From: Anaerococcus hydrogenalis DSM 7454
GTDB lineage: Bacteria > Bacillota > Clostridia > Tissierellales > Peptoniphilaceae
Assembly: GCF_000173355.1 (NCBI RefSeq)
Contig: NZ_ABXA01000019.1
Location: 124,001 to 188,000, forward strand
Reading direction: 5' to 3'
DNA length: 64,000 nt
This document shows, piece after piece, positions 8,801-17,494 of this stretch. Within the stretch, counting starts at the first letter, position 1, and the number at the start of each line of letters is the position of its first letter. The notes below the pieces were generated by a model, which was not told the origin of the DNA, ran no database searches, and saw only the letters and a program-made list of their open reading frames with translations. Position numbers and translations under genes: made by a program.

Positions 8801-9427
8801 TCAATCTATTACTATCATATCTTTCATTGCTTCAAAATATTTATCCCCAATTCCAGACACATTTTTTATATCGTCAATTTTATTAAATTTATTTTTTTGC
8901 CTATATTCAATTATAGCATCAGCCCTTTTCTCTCCTATGTTTGGTAGTGTCATAAGAGAGTTCTTGTCTGCACTATTTATATTGATTTTTTTATTTTCAT
9001 TTGTATTAGTAGGTGTGACTAATTGATCTTGTGTTTGGTTATTTTCTTGATTGTTTTTATTTGGAATTATTATGTGCATTTGATCTTCTAATTTCATTGC
9101 CAAATTAATTCTATTTATATCGGCATTATTTGTAAGACCACCTGCATCATTAACTAAGTCTTCAAGTCTGTAGTTATCTTTAATATCGTAAACACCAGGT
9201 TTGTTAATCTCTCCGCTTATATGTACTTTCATAGTTGCATTATTATTTTCTATTTTTTCTCTTGTTTCTTTATTGCTTAATTGATTAGATTCAATAGAAA
9301 CTGATGAACTTGTATTTTCAAATACAAGTTCATCTTTTTTTTGGTTATTTACAAAATTTCTAGACAAAATAATAACAATTCCAATTATCAAAGCTATTAT
9401 AAGCTTATCTTTTTTGTCAGCTTCCAT
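8801..9427 (-). CDS. comEA: ComEA family DNA-binding competence protein
   Basis: About 208 residues: a short cytoplasmic start, one membrane anchor (LIIALIIGIVIILS), a low-complexity linker, an SLBB-type domain (VHISGEINKPGVYDI...LEDLV..AGGLT..AD....NLA..L.D), and a C-terminal helix-hairpin-helix pair (ININSADKNSLMTLPNIGEKRADAIIEYR; VSGIGDKYFE). This is the layout of ComEA, the membrane receptor for double-stranded DNA in natural transformation. The start is ATG at 9427 with GAGGTG upstream rather than 9439. No other com genes lie nearby, so an active uptake machine cannot be claimed from this window. Confidence 0.88.
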   Translation of the reverse strand: MEADKKDKLIIALIIGIVIILSRNFVNNQKKDELVFENTSSSVSIESNQLSNKETREKIENNNATMKVHISGEINKPGVYDIKDNYRLEDLVNDAGGLTNNADINRINLAMKLEDQMHIIIPNKNNQENNQTQDQLVTPTNTNENKKININSADKNSLMTLPNIGEKRADAIIEYRQKNKFNKIDDIKNVSGIGDKYFEAMKDMIVID

Positions 9428-9450
9428 AAAACACCTCAATCAATTATAAT

Positions 9451-9763
9451 TTATGACTCCCATAAATCTTCAATATTATAAAACTCTCTTTGGTTTGATG
9501 TAAAGATATGAACAATTATATCTCCACAATCCATGAGTATCCAATTTCCTTCTCTTAATCCTTCAACTGATAAAACATCAAATCCTTCTTTTTTTTAGAT
9601 TTTCTTCAATATATTCAAGCAAAGCTTTATTTTGATTTATAGAATTTCCTGTTGCTAATACAAAATAGTCTGCAACAGATGATTTATTTTCTAAATCAAT
9701 CACTTTTATATCGTAGGCTTGCTTGTCTTCTAAAGTTTTAACTATTATATCTAATTTACCCAT
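9451..9763 (-). CDS. rsfS: Ribosomal silencing factor RsfS, reading frame interrupted
   Basis: The first 61 codons give the N-terminal half of RsfS (KLDIIVKTLEDKQAYDIKVIDL, SSVADYFVLATG), then stop at TGA. The second half continues in another frame with EGNWILMDCGDIIVHIF and REFYNIEDLW, ending at 9451. Removing one A from the 8-A run at 9589-9596 (minus sense) joins them into 103 residues, the normal family size. RsfS binds L14 and blocks subunit joining when nutrients are low. Its place after nadD and yqeK is conserved. This site is one base too long, unlike most of the other broken genes here, so minus-1 slippage would not fix it. Confidence 0.85.
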
Positions 9764-10316
9764 TTTTCTTCCTTAATAAATAATTTCTAGCTTTTATTGT
9801 TAGAGGAAAAATTATATTTTTCCTATCTATAAGTGACTTAATAGTTTCATCTAAACTAAATAAAACTGCATCATCTAGATTCTTAAAAGCTAATTCTCTT
9901 AATTTTTCAACACCTTTATAGTCTCGTTTTTCTTCGCATGCATCAGCTAAAAATATAATTTTTTCTAAGTCAGTCATATTTTCTCTTCCAGTAGTATGGT
10001 ATTTAATCGCATTTAAAATCTCTGTATCTTTAATACCATATTCGTATTTAGCAACTATTGGTCCTAAAAAGGAATGAACAACTGCTTTATTTGTGATAAT
10101 TTCATTAGAAAAATCACAATCATCCTTGTATTTTTCTAAAAAATATTCTTCATTGTATTTAGCACAATCATGTAAGAGAGCAGCCGTTTCAACTTTTTTT
10201 TCATCTATTCCATTATTAAGTTTTAATGCCATATCTTTAACCCTTATTACATGATTAAATCTTTTCTCTCCTATATCATTTTTAAGCTTATCTTTGTACT
10301 TAGAAAAATCAAACAT
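9756..10316 (-). CDS. yqeK: YqeK family HD-domain hydrolase, probable Ap4A hydrolase
   Basis: A 186-residue HD-domain protein. The metal-binding residues are visible in RFNHVIRVKDMA, LLHDCAKY, and VHSFLGP...KYHTTG. Firmicute YqeK proteins hydrolyse diadenosine tetraphosphate symmetrically to two ADP. The conserved cluster yhbY-nadD-yqeK-rsfS supports the assignment. The start ATG at 10316 has GGGAG upstream and the stop overlaps the rsfS start by 8 nt. The frame is intact. Confidence 0.9.
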   Translation of the reverse strand: MFDFSKYKDKLKNDIGEKRFNHVIRVKDMALKLNNGIDEKKVETAALLHDCAKYNEEYFLEKYKDDCDFSNEIITNKAVVHSFLGPIVAKYEYGIKDTEILNAIKYHTTGRENMTDLEKIIFLADACEEKRDYKGVEKLRELAFKNLDDAVLFSLDETIKSLIDRKNIIFPLTIKARNYLLRKKNG

Positions 10317-10902
10317 ATAAATTCTCCCTATTAATTATTTCAATAACTTTATCATTTACTAGATATTTAATACTCTTTTTATCTTTTACTAAAGATCTTA
10401 TAAGAGTTGATGAAATATCCAAAGCTATATTATCAATTAAGTATATATTTTTATTATACTTTTTTATTTCATTTATTTCCGATAATAAAGAAGAATTTAT
10501 TTCGCTGTATCTTTTAAAAACAATCAAGTTTTCTTTTAATATTTGTTCATAATTCTTCCATTTTTTTATATCTAAAAATGAATCCTCTCCTATTATAAAA
10601 TAAAACTCATCGTCAGGGTATGTTTTTTTAAAATAATCTATTGTTTGATAAGTGTAGTGAATACTATTATTTCTATAATCGTAATCATTTATTTCTATCT
10701 TATGATTATCTTTTACAGCTTCTCTCACCATCTTTAGTCTAATGTTTATGTCTGTTTTTTTGTTTTGTAATTTATGTGGTGGATTTGAATTTGGAAGAAT
10801 ATATATCTTATCCAAATTCATAGCGTTGATCACATTTTCCATTATAATAAGGTGTCCTATATGGATTGGATCAAATGTACCACCAAACAATCCTATTTTC
10901 AT
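10309..10902 (-). CDS. nadD: Nicotinate-nucleotide adenylyltransferase
   Basis: A 197-residue nucleotidyltransferase with the motif GGTFDPIHIGHL at residues 7-18 and the C-terminal ISSTLIRS (the SxTxxR motif). It transfers AMP from ATP to nicotinate mononucleotide in NAD synthesis. Its start overlaps the yhbY stop (TAATG) and its end overlaps the yqeK start by 8 nt, so the genes are translationally coupled. NAD kinase, the next step towards NADP, is at 58968. Confidence 0.95.
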   Translation of the reverse strand: MKIGLFGGTFDPIHIGHLIIMENVINAMNLDKIYILPNSNPPHKLQNKKTDINIRLKMVREAVKDNHKIEINDYDYRNNSIHYTYQTIDYFKKTYPDDEFYFIIGEDSFLDIKKWKNYEQILKENLIVFKRYSEINSSLLSEINEIKKYNKNIYLIDNIALDISSTLIRSLVKDKKSIKYLVNDKVIEIINRENLYV

Positions 10903-11189
10903 TATAAATTAATTTTTTTATTGTTTTTGCTTTCCCTATAAATGGTAAAAATATTACCTAAATGAGAAACAAATTCACAATTAAGTTTTTCAATTGCTTC
11001 GTCTACAATTTCGTTATTATCATCTAAATTATTATTTAAAATTTTTATCTTTATAAGCTCTCTTTTCTCTAAAGCCTCATCAATTGCTTCTATAACTTCA
11101 TCAGTCAATGAATTTTTTCCAATATTAATTATAGGCTTTAAATCGTGAGCTAAAGATTTTAAATATGATCTTTCTTTACCTGTAATCAT
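10902..11189 (-). CDS. yhbY: YhbY family RNA-binding protein (CRM domain)
   Basis: A 95-residue CRM-domain protein with LKSLAHDLKPIINIGKNSLTDEVI at the N-terminus and RELIKIKIL in the middle. YhbY associates with pre-50S ribosomal particles in E. coli. It lies directly after obg, another 50S assembly factor, in the conserved obg-yhbY-nadD order. The start ATG at 11189 has GGAGG upstream. The frame is intact. Confidence 0.92.
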   Translation of the reverse strand: MITGKERSYLKSLAHDLKPIINIGKNSLTDEVIEAIDEALEKRELIKIKILNNNLDDNNEIVDEAIEKLNCEFVSHLGNIFTIYRESKNNKKINL

Positions 11190-11197
11190 TTTTCCTC

Positions 11198-12480
11198 CTA
11201 TTCGTAATAGTCAAACACTATATCGCCGATTGCTACTAAATCTCCTTCTTGAATTCCCATTTCTTTAAATTTATCAAAAACGCCCATATCTCTTAGATTT
11301 TTTTCGAAATACATACGGCTGTCATAATCGTCCAAATTTACCTTTTCAAGTAGTTTATCGATCCTATATCCACTGCATACATAAATTCCTTCTTCTATTT
11401 CAAAGTTTAATTCATCACTTGCAACAGACATATCATAAAATTCTTCTAGATAGTCCTCATCAACTTCTTCATCTAGGATATATTTTTCATCATCAAAAGA
11501 ATATAATACATTGCTGACCTCATCTATTAATTCTTTTATACCACTTGTCGTAGCTGCTGAAATTCTAAAAATCTTATACTTATCAGAATATTTATCTTCA
11601 AATCTTTTATAATTTTCATTTGAATCTAGATCAGATTTATTCAAAGCAATTATTTGATATTTATCAGCTAAATTCTCATCGAATAATTTTAACTCATTAT
11701 TAATAAGTTCAAAATCTTCAATAGGATCTCTACCTTCAAAACCAGATATATCTACTAAATGTACTAAAATTTTACACCTTTGTACATGTTTTAGAAAATC
11801 GTGTCCTAAACCCAATCCTTCATTTGCGCCTTCAATTAGGCCAGGTATATCTGCTACAATAAAAGATCTTTCTTTATCGATTTTTACAACTCCAAGATTA
11901 GGATCAAGAGTTGTAAAATGATAATTTGCAATCTTTGGTTTAGCTTTTGAAATTACAGAGATTAATGTTGATTTACCAACATTTGGCAATCCGACAAGGC
12001 CAACATCCGCTAATATTTTAAGCTCTAGATTTACTGTTATTTTTTGACCTTCTTTTCCTTTTTGAGCAAAACGTGGTGCTTGTCTGGTTGAGGATTTATA
12101 GTGAACATTACCTTTTCCACCTCTTCCTCCTTTTGCTATAAGAAATTCTTCCCCATTTTTCTTAAAATCTTTTATAATTTTCCCGCTTGTACTTTCTCTA
12201 ATAATAGTTCCAACTGGCACAAACAAATAAAGATCCTCACCTTTTTTCCAAATCTTTTTTTGCCCATTCCATCTTCACCATTTGAGGCCTTGTATTTTGT
12301 TTTATATCTAAACTCTTCAAGGGTCGAAAGAGAGTTTGTAGCTTTTATATATATACTTGCTCCATCTCCGCCATCGCCACCTGCAGGACCGCCTGTAGGT
12401 TCGTATTTTTCACGTCTAAAAGCAACGGCTCCATCTCCACCTTTTCCCGCTTGAAGTTCTATTTTTGCATTATCAATCAT
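11198..12480 (-). CDS. obg: GTPase Obg/CgtA, reading frame interrupted
   Basis: Two frames together give a 427-residue Obg, matching the family. The Obg glycine-rich domain starts at 12480 (GKGGDGAVAFRREKY.P.GGPAGGDGGDGA). The frame goes out of register after GKKRFGKK at about residue 78 and resumes with VPVGTII. The GTPase domain has GLPNVGKSTL, DIPGLIEGA and NKSD, and a C-terminal OCT-like domain follows. One extra A in the 6-A run at 12242-12247 repairs it; the site reads GGA AAA AAG, again an A AAA AAG heptamer. Obg is normally essential for 50S assembly, so a real null mutation is unlikely. A terminator hairpin separates it from rpmA. Confidence 0.9.
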
Positions 12481-12493
12481 TGAAATTCCTTTT

Positions 12494-12521
12494 ACAAAAA
12501 AAGCTTGCCCGTGGGCAAGCT
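12494..12521 (-). terminator. Hairpin terminator or attenuator between rpmA and obg
   Basis: On the minus strand AGCTTGCC pairs with GGCAAGCT around a CCAC-like 4-nt loop and is followed by eight Ts. It lies just after the rpmA stop and 14 nt before the obg start. It probably lowers expression of obg and later genes relative to the ribosomal proteins. Confidence 0.85.
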
Positions 12522-12530
12522 AGTTCTCTA

Positions 12531-12824
12531 TTAAGCAATGTCTTGCTTTGGATATACAGAAACTTGTTTTCTATTTTTTCCTTTTCTTTCAAATTTTACA
12601 ACACCATTGCATGATGCAAATAATGTGTCATCTCCACCCCTTTTTACATTTTCGCCTGGGTGAATCTTTGTTCCTCTTTGTCTAACGATTATTGTTCCAG
12701 CGTTTACTGTTTGTCCATCAGCTCTTTTAACGCCTAGTCTTTTTGAATTAGAATCTCTACCGTTTTTTGAAGAAGAAACTCCTTTTTTACTAGAAAATCT
12801 TTGTAAGTTAATGTTTAAAAACAT
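12531..12824 (-). CDS. rpmA: 50S ribosomal protein L27
   Basis: A 97-residue L27 with the core [36 protein letters not shown] and DDTLFA. The first residues [10 protein letters not shown] followed by SSKKG match the N-terminal extension of Firmicute L27 that is cut after the phenylalanine by the cysteine protease Prp, encoded directly upstream. Removal exposes the residues that reach the peptidyl transferase centre. The start ATG at 12824 has GGGAGG upstream. Confidence 0.97.
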   Translation of the reverse strand: MFLNINLQRFSSKKGVSSSKNGRDSNSKRLGVKRADGQTVNAGTIIVRQRGTKIHPGENVKRGGDDTLFASCNGVVKFERKGKNRKQVSVYPKQDIA

Positions 12825-12825
12825 C

Positions 12826-13136
12826 CTAAACCTCCCTATAATTTAAATTAACATATTCACTATAGTTTGTAAGTAAGGTTTTAATACCTATTTCAAAATC
12901 ACATAAAATTATATCTGATTTATCATTCGACTTTTCTAGTAAAACTTTCATGTTTTCACCATCATCAGAAAAATCAAATTCTATATCATAATAATCCAAT
13001 GTATTTACTGCTGTATAAGATAGAATAGATACTGCAGCACAAACTATATCATATCCATGTCGATCAAAATTTGCATGACCATTTATAGCAAATCCTAATC
13101 TACTTTCTTTTTTTTTAATAAAGTAACATCAATCAT
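12826..13136 (-). CDS. prp: Ribosomal-processing cysteine protease Prp, reading frame interrupted
   Basis: Starting at ATG 13136, which overlaps the rplU stop (TAATG), the frame reads [11 protein letters not shown] and then stops. The next frame continues with [30 protein letters not shown], holding the catalytic His of the GHA motif and Cys of VCAAVS. One extra A in the 9-A run 13108-13116 gives 103 residues, the family size; the site contains A AAA AAG. Prp removes the N-terminal extension of L27, which is present in the next gene. The position between rplU and rpmA is diagnostic. Both parts are shorter than a typical open-frame cutoff and would be missed by automated calling. Confidence 0.88.
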
Positions 13137-13447
13137 TAACAAGAAATATTGTTAATTTCAACTAAAGTATATGGTTGTCTATGACCTTTTTTAGTTTTTG
13201 ATGCTTTTTTAGGTCTATATTTAAACACAACGATTTTTTTATCTTTAGCTTGATCTTTTACAGTAGCTTCAACTTTTGCATTTTCAACTGTTGGAGTTCC
13301 AACTTTTAGATCACTATCGCTTTTTACTAATAGTACATCTTCAAAGCTTACACTTTCTCCTACTTCTGCATTAAGTTTTTCAACTCTAACTAGATCGCCT
13401 TCTGATACTTTATATTGTTTTCCACCTGTCTTAATTATAGCGTACAT
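13136..13447 (-). CDS. rplU: 50S ribosomal protein L21
   Basis: A 103-residue L21 starting [14 protein letters not shown] and ending with the typical FKYRPKK...KKGHRQPYT segment. The start is ATG at 13447 with AGGAGG at ideal spacing; the open frame extends further but into the leader. It is the first gene of the rplU-prp-rpmA-obg operon and has a consensus promoter at 13517-13545 and a conserved-looking leader. Confidence 0.96.
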   Translation of the reverse strand: MYAIIKTGGKQYKVSEGDLVRVEKLNAEVGESVSFEDVLLVKSDSDLKVGTPTVENAKVEATVKDQAKDKKIVVFKYRPKKASKTKKGHRQPYTLVEINNISC

Positions 13448-13510
13448 AGTACACCTCCTATTTAGATTCTCGCCAGTCAAGGTGATCAGTACCCATACTG
13501 AGCGGTTTAC
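13448..13510 (-). promoter_or_regulatory. Probable L21 (rplU) leader, autoregulatory RNA
   Basis: The roughly 60-nt untranslated leader between the rplU promoter and its Shine-Dalgarno sequence contains GGTAAACCGC, GGGTACTGATCACC and GGCGAGAATC blocks that can pair into short helices. Firmicutes carry a conserved L21 leader at this position, thought to bind the ribosomal protein and repress the operon. I recognise it by position and general appearance only; a covariance-model search is needed to confirm. Confidence 0.6.
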
Positions 13511-13516
13511 CTTAAT

Positions 13517-13545
13517 ATATTACCAATTATCATCTGTTTTGTCAA
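13517..13545 (-). promoter_or_regulatory. Sigma-A promoter of the rplU operon
   Basis: On the minus strand TTGACA (13545-13540) and TAATAT (13522-13517) are separated by exactly 17 nt. The promoter starts right at the thiI stop, so the ribosomal operon is independent of the cysteine desulfurase-thiI unit. Confidence 0.88.
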
Positions 13546-13546
13546 C

Positions 13547-14713
13547 CTATATATCAAATATTTCCATATTTTCTATTGCCTTATTTTCAAGCTCTTCTAT
13601 ATCTAATTTGCTTTCACTTTCTTTAATATATTTTAGTTTTGGTTTTGTAATTGGATTTGATGGAGCAAATATTGAGCAACAATCATCAAAAGGTTCTATA
13701 CTTTTTTCGTAAGATCCGATAAATAAGGCTCTATCAATAATTTCTGTTTTATCAAGTGCAATTAGAGGTTTAAATATTGGAAGTTTTGTTGCATCTTCAA
13801 TTACAGTCATGGATTCTATAGTTTGACTTGCAACTTGCCCTAAACTTTCTCCTGTTATTAGAGCATGGTAATTGTTTTTTTCAGAAATTTTTTCTGCAAT
13901 TCTCATCATAAATCTTCTTGATAAAATTGTAGTTTGATTTCTATGACAATTCTTATTAATAGATTTATAAATTTCTGCCATATTAACCGAATATATTCTC
14001 ATCTTGCCGGTGTATTGAGATAATATTTTACCTAAATCTATTGCTTTTTGTAGGGCTCTTTTTGATGTAAAGGGATATGAATGAAAATGTAGGCAGTTAA
14101 TTCTCATTCCTCTTTTTGCCATCATAAAACCTGCTACTGGTGAATCTATTCCACCAGATAATAGCAATAGACCATTTCCACTAGATCCTAAAGGAAGTCC
14201 ACCAATACCTTCATGTCTATTAGCGTAAACGTAGGCATATTTTTTTATGTCTATAAAAATTTTAAAATCTGGATTATGAACATCAACTTTTAAATTATTT
14301 TTTTGGGCATAATTTTTTAAAATATAGGCACCCATCATTTGAGATAAGTCTGGAGATTTTATATTAAAAGATTTGTCAACTCTATTTGTTATTACCTTAA
14401 AAGATTTGTTTTTTATATCCATATTATCAAGTATTTCTTTTAAAGCATTTTCTATAGATTTTATATCTTTATCACATCTTTTAATTTCCGAAATATAAAT
14501 AATTCCAAAAACTTTCTTTATTTCTTTTATTAGAGCTTTAAAATCTTTTTTATCAGCCTCTATATATAGTTTAGAGCTTTCAAGATACATATTGTCGTAT
14601 CCAATTTTTTCTATATTTCTTTTAATATTATCTATTGCAGCTTTAAAGAATTTATTTCTATTTTTTCCTTTTAAAAATAGTTCTCCAAAACTAACTGAAA
14701 GTAAATCTTGCAT
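13547..14713 (-). CDS. thiI: tRNA uracil 4-sulfurtransferase ThiI
   Basis: A 388-residue protein with an N-terminal ferredoxin-like and THUMP region and the PP-loop SGGIDSPVAG near residue 185, followed by TGESLGQVASQT and FDDCCSIFAP. ThiI adenylates uridine 8 of tRNA and inserts sulfur. The rhodanese domain of the E. coli enzyme is absent, as usual in Firmicutes, where a dedicated cysteine desulfurase supplies sulfur directly; such a gene is immediately upstream and abuts this one. The frame is intact. Confidence 0.93.
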   Translation of the reverse strand: MQDLLSVSFGELFLKGKNRNKFFKAAIDNIKRNIEKIGYDNMYLESSKLYIEADKKDFKALIKEIKKVFGIIYISEIKRCDKDIKSIENALKEILDNMDIKNKSFKVITNRVDKSFNIKSPDLSQMMGAYILKNYAQKNNLKVDVHNPDFKIFIDIKKYAYVYANRHEGIGGLPLGSSGNGLLLLSGGIDSPVAGFMMAKRGMRINCLHFHSYPFTSKRALQKAIDLGKILSQYTGKMRIYSVNMAEIYKSINKNCHRNQTTILSRRFMMRIAEKISEKNNYHALITGESLGQVASQTIESMTVIEDATKLPIFKPLIALDKTEIIDRALFIGSYEKSIEPFDDCCSIFAPSNPITKPKLKYIKESESKLDIEELENKAIENMEIFDI

Positions 14714-15832
14714 TAAAACACCTTTCTTATATCTTCTATATATTCATATAATTTTTCAACTAATAAATCTAAATCTCTTATTTTTATATCGTGAGAAAAT
14801 GAAAATCTTATAGCACCATCAATGTATTTTTCATCTAAATTTAAGGCAGATAAAATTCTACTGTTGTTCCCTTTTGAACAAGCTGATCCACTTGAGACAA
14901 AAATATTGTCACTTTCTAACATATGGAGTAAAACTTCTGATTTTATTTTTTCAAAACTAATATTTAAAATATAAGGACTTGAATTTTCAAGCGGTGAGTT
15001 TATCTTATATCCTTGAAATCTATCCAATATTTTATTTCTTAAATACAAATTTAAATCTCTTATGTAAGAATAATCCTCTTTTTCTTTTGATAATTCCAAG
15101 GCTTTAGCAAAGGCATAAATGGCAGGAGCATTTAAAGTTCCAGATGAAAAAATTTCTTGTCTTCCCCCATATAATAGAGGTTTTATCTTATTTTTAAATG
15201 AATTATTAATATATAGTCCACCTATCCCCTTTGGTCCATGGATTTTATGAGATGAAAAACTCATTGCATCTACTCCCAAATCTTTTACATCACATGAGAT
15301 TTTTCCCAAAGCTTGGGTAGCATCAATGTGAAATAAAATGTCTTTGTTTTTTGATTTTATTATTTCAGATATTTTTTTTATATTTTGTATAGTAGATATC
15401 TCATTTTGTACATAAATTATGGATACAAGTTTTGTTTCTTTATCTATTTTTTCATCTAAATCTTTTAAGTCAAGAAAACCAAATTCATCATTATTAATAA
15501 AGCCTATTTTTTTGAAGTTAGAATTTTCAAAAGCATCAATTACTGATGAATGTTCTAATTTTGTTGTTAGAGCCTTATTTTTTTCATTTGCAAATGAGTT
15601 AATTATTATATTATTTGACTCAGTTGCACCTTTTGTAAAATAAATTTCATTGGAATTTGAATTTATATTAGAAGCAACTATTTCTCTCGCTTCTTTTACC
15701 TTATTTTCTACATCCATACCAAAGCTATGTAGGGCTGATGGATTAGCGAAATATTTTTTTTTCAAAATCTTTTTCTATATCTATTACTTCATCATACATT
15801 CTTGTTGTAGCAGCATTATCTAAGTATATCAT
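14713..15832 (-). CDS. Cysteine desulfurase (NifS/IscS type), reading frame interrupted
   Basis: The N-terminus begins at ATG 15832 with IYLDNAATTRMYDEV and after about 28 codons runs out of frame in a 9-A run (15754-15762). The remaining frame continues ANPSALHSFG, TEFT-like KGATESNN, HIDATQALGK, the pyridoxal-phosphate lysine in SSHKIHGPKG and the active-site loop SSGSACSKG. Deleting one A restores 372 residues. It liberates sulfur from cysteine and, paired with ThiI, probably serves 4-thiouridine synthesis (NifZ-like role in B. subtilis). It has its own consensus promoter. The site is one base long, so minus-1 slippage does not explain it. Confidence 0.88.
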
Positions 15833-15856
15833 TTTATCACATCCTTTAACTCATTT

Positions 15857-15885
15857 ATTATATTATTACAAAGAAAATAAATCAA
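15857..15885 (-). promoter_or_regulatory. Promoter of cysteine desulfurase-thiI unit
   Basis: On the minus strand TTGATT (15885-15880), a 17-nt spacer and TATAAT (15862-15857) lie about 25 nt upstream of the cysteine desulfurase start. It is back-to-back with the TATAAT box of the plus-strand nuclease gene, so the two may compete for polymerase. Confidence 0.75.
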
Positions 15886-15905
15886 ATATAAGGTATAATA
15901 CAAAC

Positions 15906-16816
15906 ATGTTATGTGTTAGATACCCCTTTAATGGAAAAAATTTAAAAAAAGACGAATGTATCTTAGATATAGAAACTACTGGACTTGATCCAAATACAGA
16001 TAGTCTTGTAGTTTTAGGTTTAATATATTTTAATAAGGATAAGTTTTATATAGACCAATACTTTGCAAAAAATGATAAAGAAGAAATAAGATTGCTTAAA
16101 ATTTATAAAGAAAAAATCAAGAATAGAAAACTAATTACATATAATGGAGAGGTTTTTGATTTACCATTTTTAAATATTAGACTAATAAAAAATAATGAAA
16201 AAGCAGTTTTTCCTGAAAATAAAGATATCTATAAAATTATAAAGGCAAAAAGAAAATTAATAGAATTTAATTCTATGAAGTTAATAGATATTGAAAAAAG
16301 ATTTGGCATAGAAAGAAATGACCCATCAAGATATAAGGTTATTAGTAAGTTAACTGACGAGATTAAAAACAGGAATAATCCCTGGCCTATTTTAATCCAC
16401 AATAAAAATGATTTAATAGCAACCGAAGCCATTTCAAATATTAAAGAAGTTATAGATGATAAACTATCTTTTAAAGTAAATAATTACAAAATCCATCTTG
16501 ATAAGGCTTATATTGATAAAAATATAGCAAATATTGAGTTTGAATCAAATCTTAACCTGGATGATTCATTATTTCAGGGCTATAATTATAATTTTAGGAT
16601 AAAAACAAAAGTATTATTTTAAAATTAATAGTTTTATATGGAAAACTTTCTAAAGATGCATCTGGTTTTGTTGCTGTTAACAAATTTAATGTAGAAAATA
16701 AGGGTTATTATAAAATAAATAATAATTTAATAAGTATAATGGAAAATGGAATTTTTTCAGTTGAAAATATTTTAAATATAATGAAATTTTTAATTAAAAA
16801 AAACCTGGACTTATAA
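15906..16816 (+). CDS. YprB-like RNase H-fold 3-prime-5-prime exonuclease, reading frame interrupted
   Basis: The first 238 residues form a DEDD exonuclease domain of the RNase_H_2 (YprB) type: DIETTGLD at 21-28, TYNGEVFDLPFL near 80-92, and a C-terminal HNKNDLIATEAI. The frame ends at TAA 16622, but another frame continues without a stop from there (KLIVLYGKLSKDASGFVAV) to 16816, giving 303 residues if one base is added around the T4-A4 stretch 16618-16625. Whether that extension is really translated is less certain than in the other split genes. A TATAAT box ends only 6 nt before the ATG and there is no close Shine-Dalgarno sequence, suggesting a leaderless mRNA. The 3-prime end overlaps ung by 6 nt. 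Confidence 0.75.
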
Positions 16817-16828
16817 GTCTAGGTTTTC
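16796..16828. terminator. Bidirectional terminator shared by yprB-like gene and ung
   Basis: AAACCTGGACTT pairs with AAGTCTAGGTTT (11-12 bp with one G-U pair and a tight loop), flanked by A-run and T-run. The hairpin covers the last codons of both convergent genes, so both transcripts end inside the coding overlap. Confidence 0.8.
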
Positions 16829-17494
16829 TATTTGCCAATCAATTGGCTTGATATTATTTTTTTGTAAAAATTCATTAGTTTTTGAAAAAGGTCTAGATCC
16901 AAAAAAACCCCTGTGAGCTGAAAAAGGTGAGGGATGGGCACTTTTTATTATTAGGTGTCTATCGCTTGTTATTAATTCTTCTTTTGATTGGGCAAATTTA
17001 CCCCATAAAATAAATACTATAGGCTTACTTCTTTTATTTAATATTTTTATAATATTATCTGTAAGAATTGACCATCCCAAATCTTTATGGGAGTTTGCTT
17101 GATGGGCTCTTACTGTTAAGGTCGAATTTAAAAGTAAAACGCCTTGATTTGCCCACTTCATTAAATTCCCATTGTTAGGAATATATAAGCCTAAATCACT
17201 GTGTAATTCTTTATAGATATTTTGTAAAGAGGGTGGCGTTTTTATTCCTTTTTTTACGGAAAAAGAAAAGCCGTGTGCTTGTCCTTGCCCGTGATAAGGA
17301 TCTTGACCCAAAATTACAACTTTAACATCATCATAAGATACTTTTTTTAAGGCATTAAAAATATCGTACATATTTGGATACACAGTGTAATTTTTATATT
17401 CATCAATCAATTTTTTTCTTAAATTAATATAATAATCTTTTGTCCATTCATCTTTTAAAATATCATCCCAATCATTTCCTATTTGAACTGACAT
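16811..17494 (-). CDS. ung: Uracil-DNA glycosylase
   Basis: A family 1 uracil-DNA glycosylase of 227 residues with the water-activating loop GQDPYHG, the LLLNSTLTV strand, and the minor-groove loop HPSPFSAHRGFFGS. It removes uracil from DNA in base excision repair. I place the start at ATG 17494 (MSVQIGNDW), which has GGAGAAG at good spacing; a TTG eight codons upstream is less likely. It overlaps the 3-prime end of lspA by 23 nt as the last gene of the long recJ-to-ung operon. Confidence 0.96.
   Translation of the reverse strand: MSVQIGNDWDDILKDEWTKDYYINLRKKLIDEYKNYTVYPNMYDIFNALKKVSYDDVKVVILGQDPYHGQGQAHGFSFSVKKGIKTPPSLQNIYKELHSDLGLYIPNNGNLMKWANQGVLLLNSTLTVRAHQANSHKDLGWSILTDNIIKILNKRSKPIVFILWGKFAQSKEELITSDRHLIIKSAHPSPFSAHRGFFGSRPFSKTNEFLQKNNIKPIDWQIENLDL

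Noticed and set aside
12101-12454. Plus-strand open frame over obg
   Set aside because: Antisense shadow of the glycine-rich Obg domain, giving proline/serine-rich nonsense.
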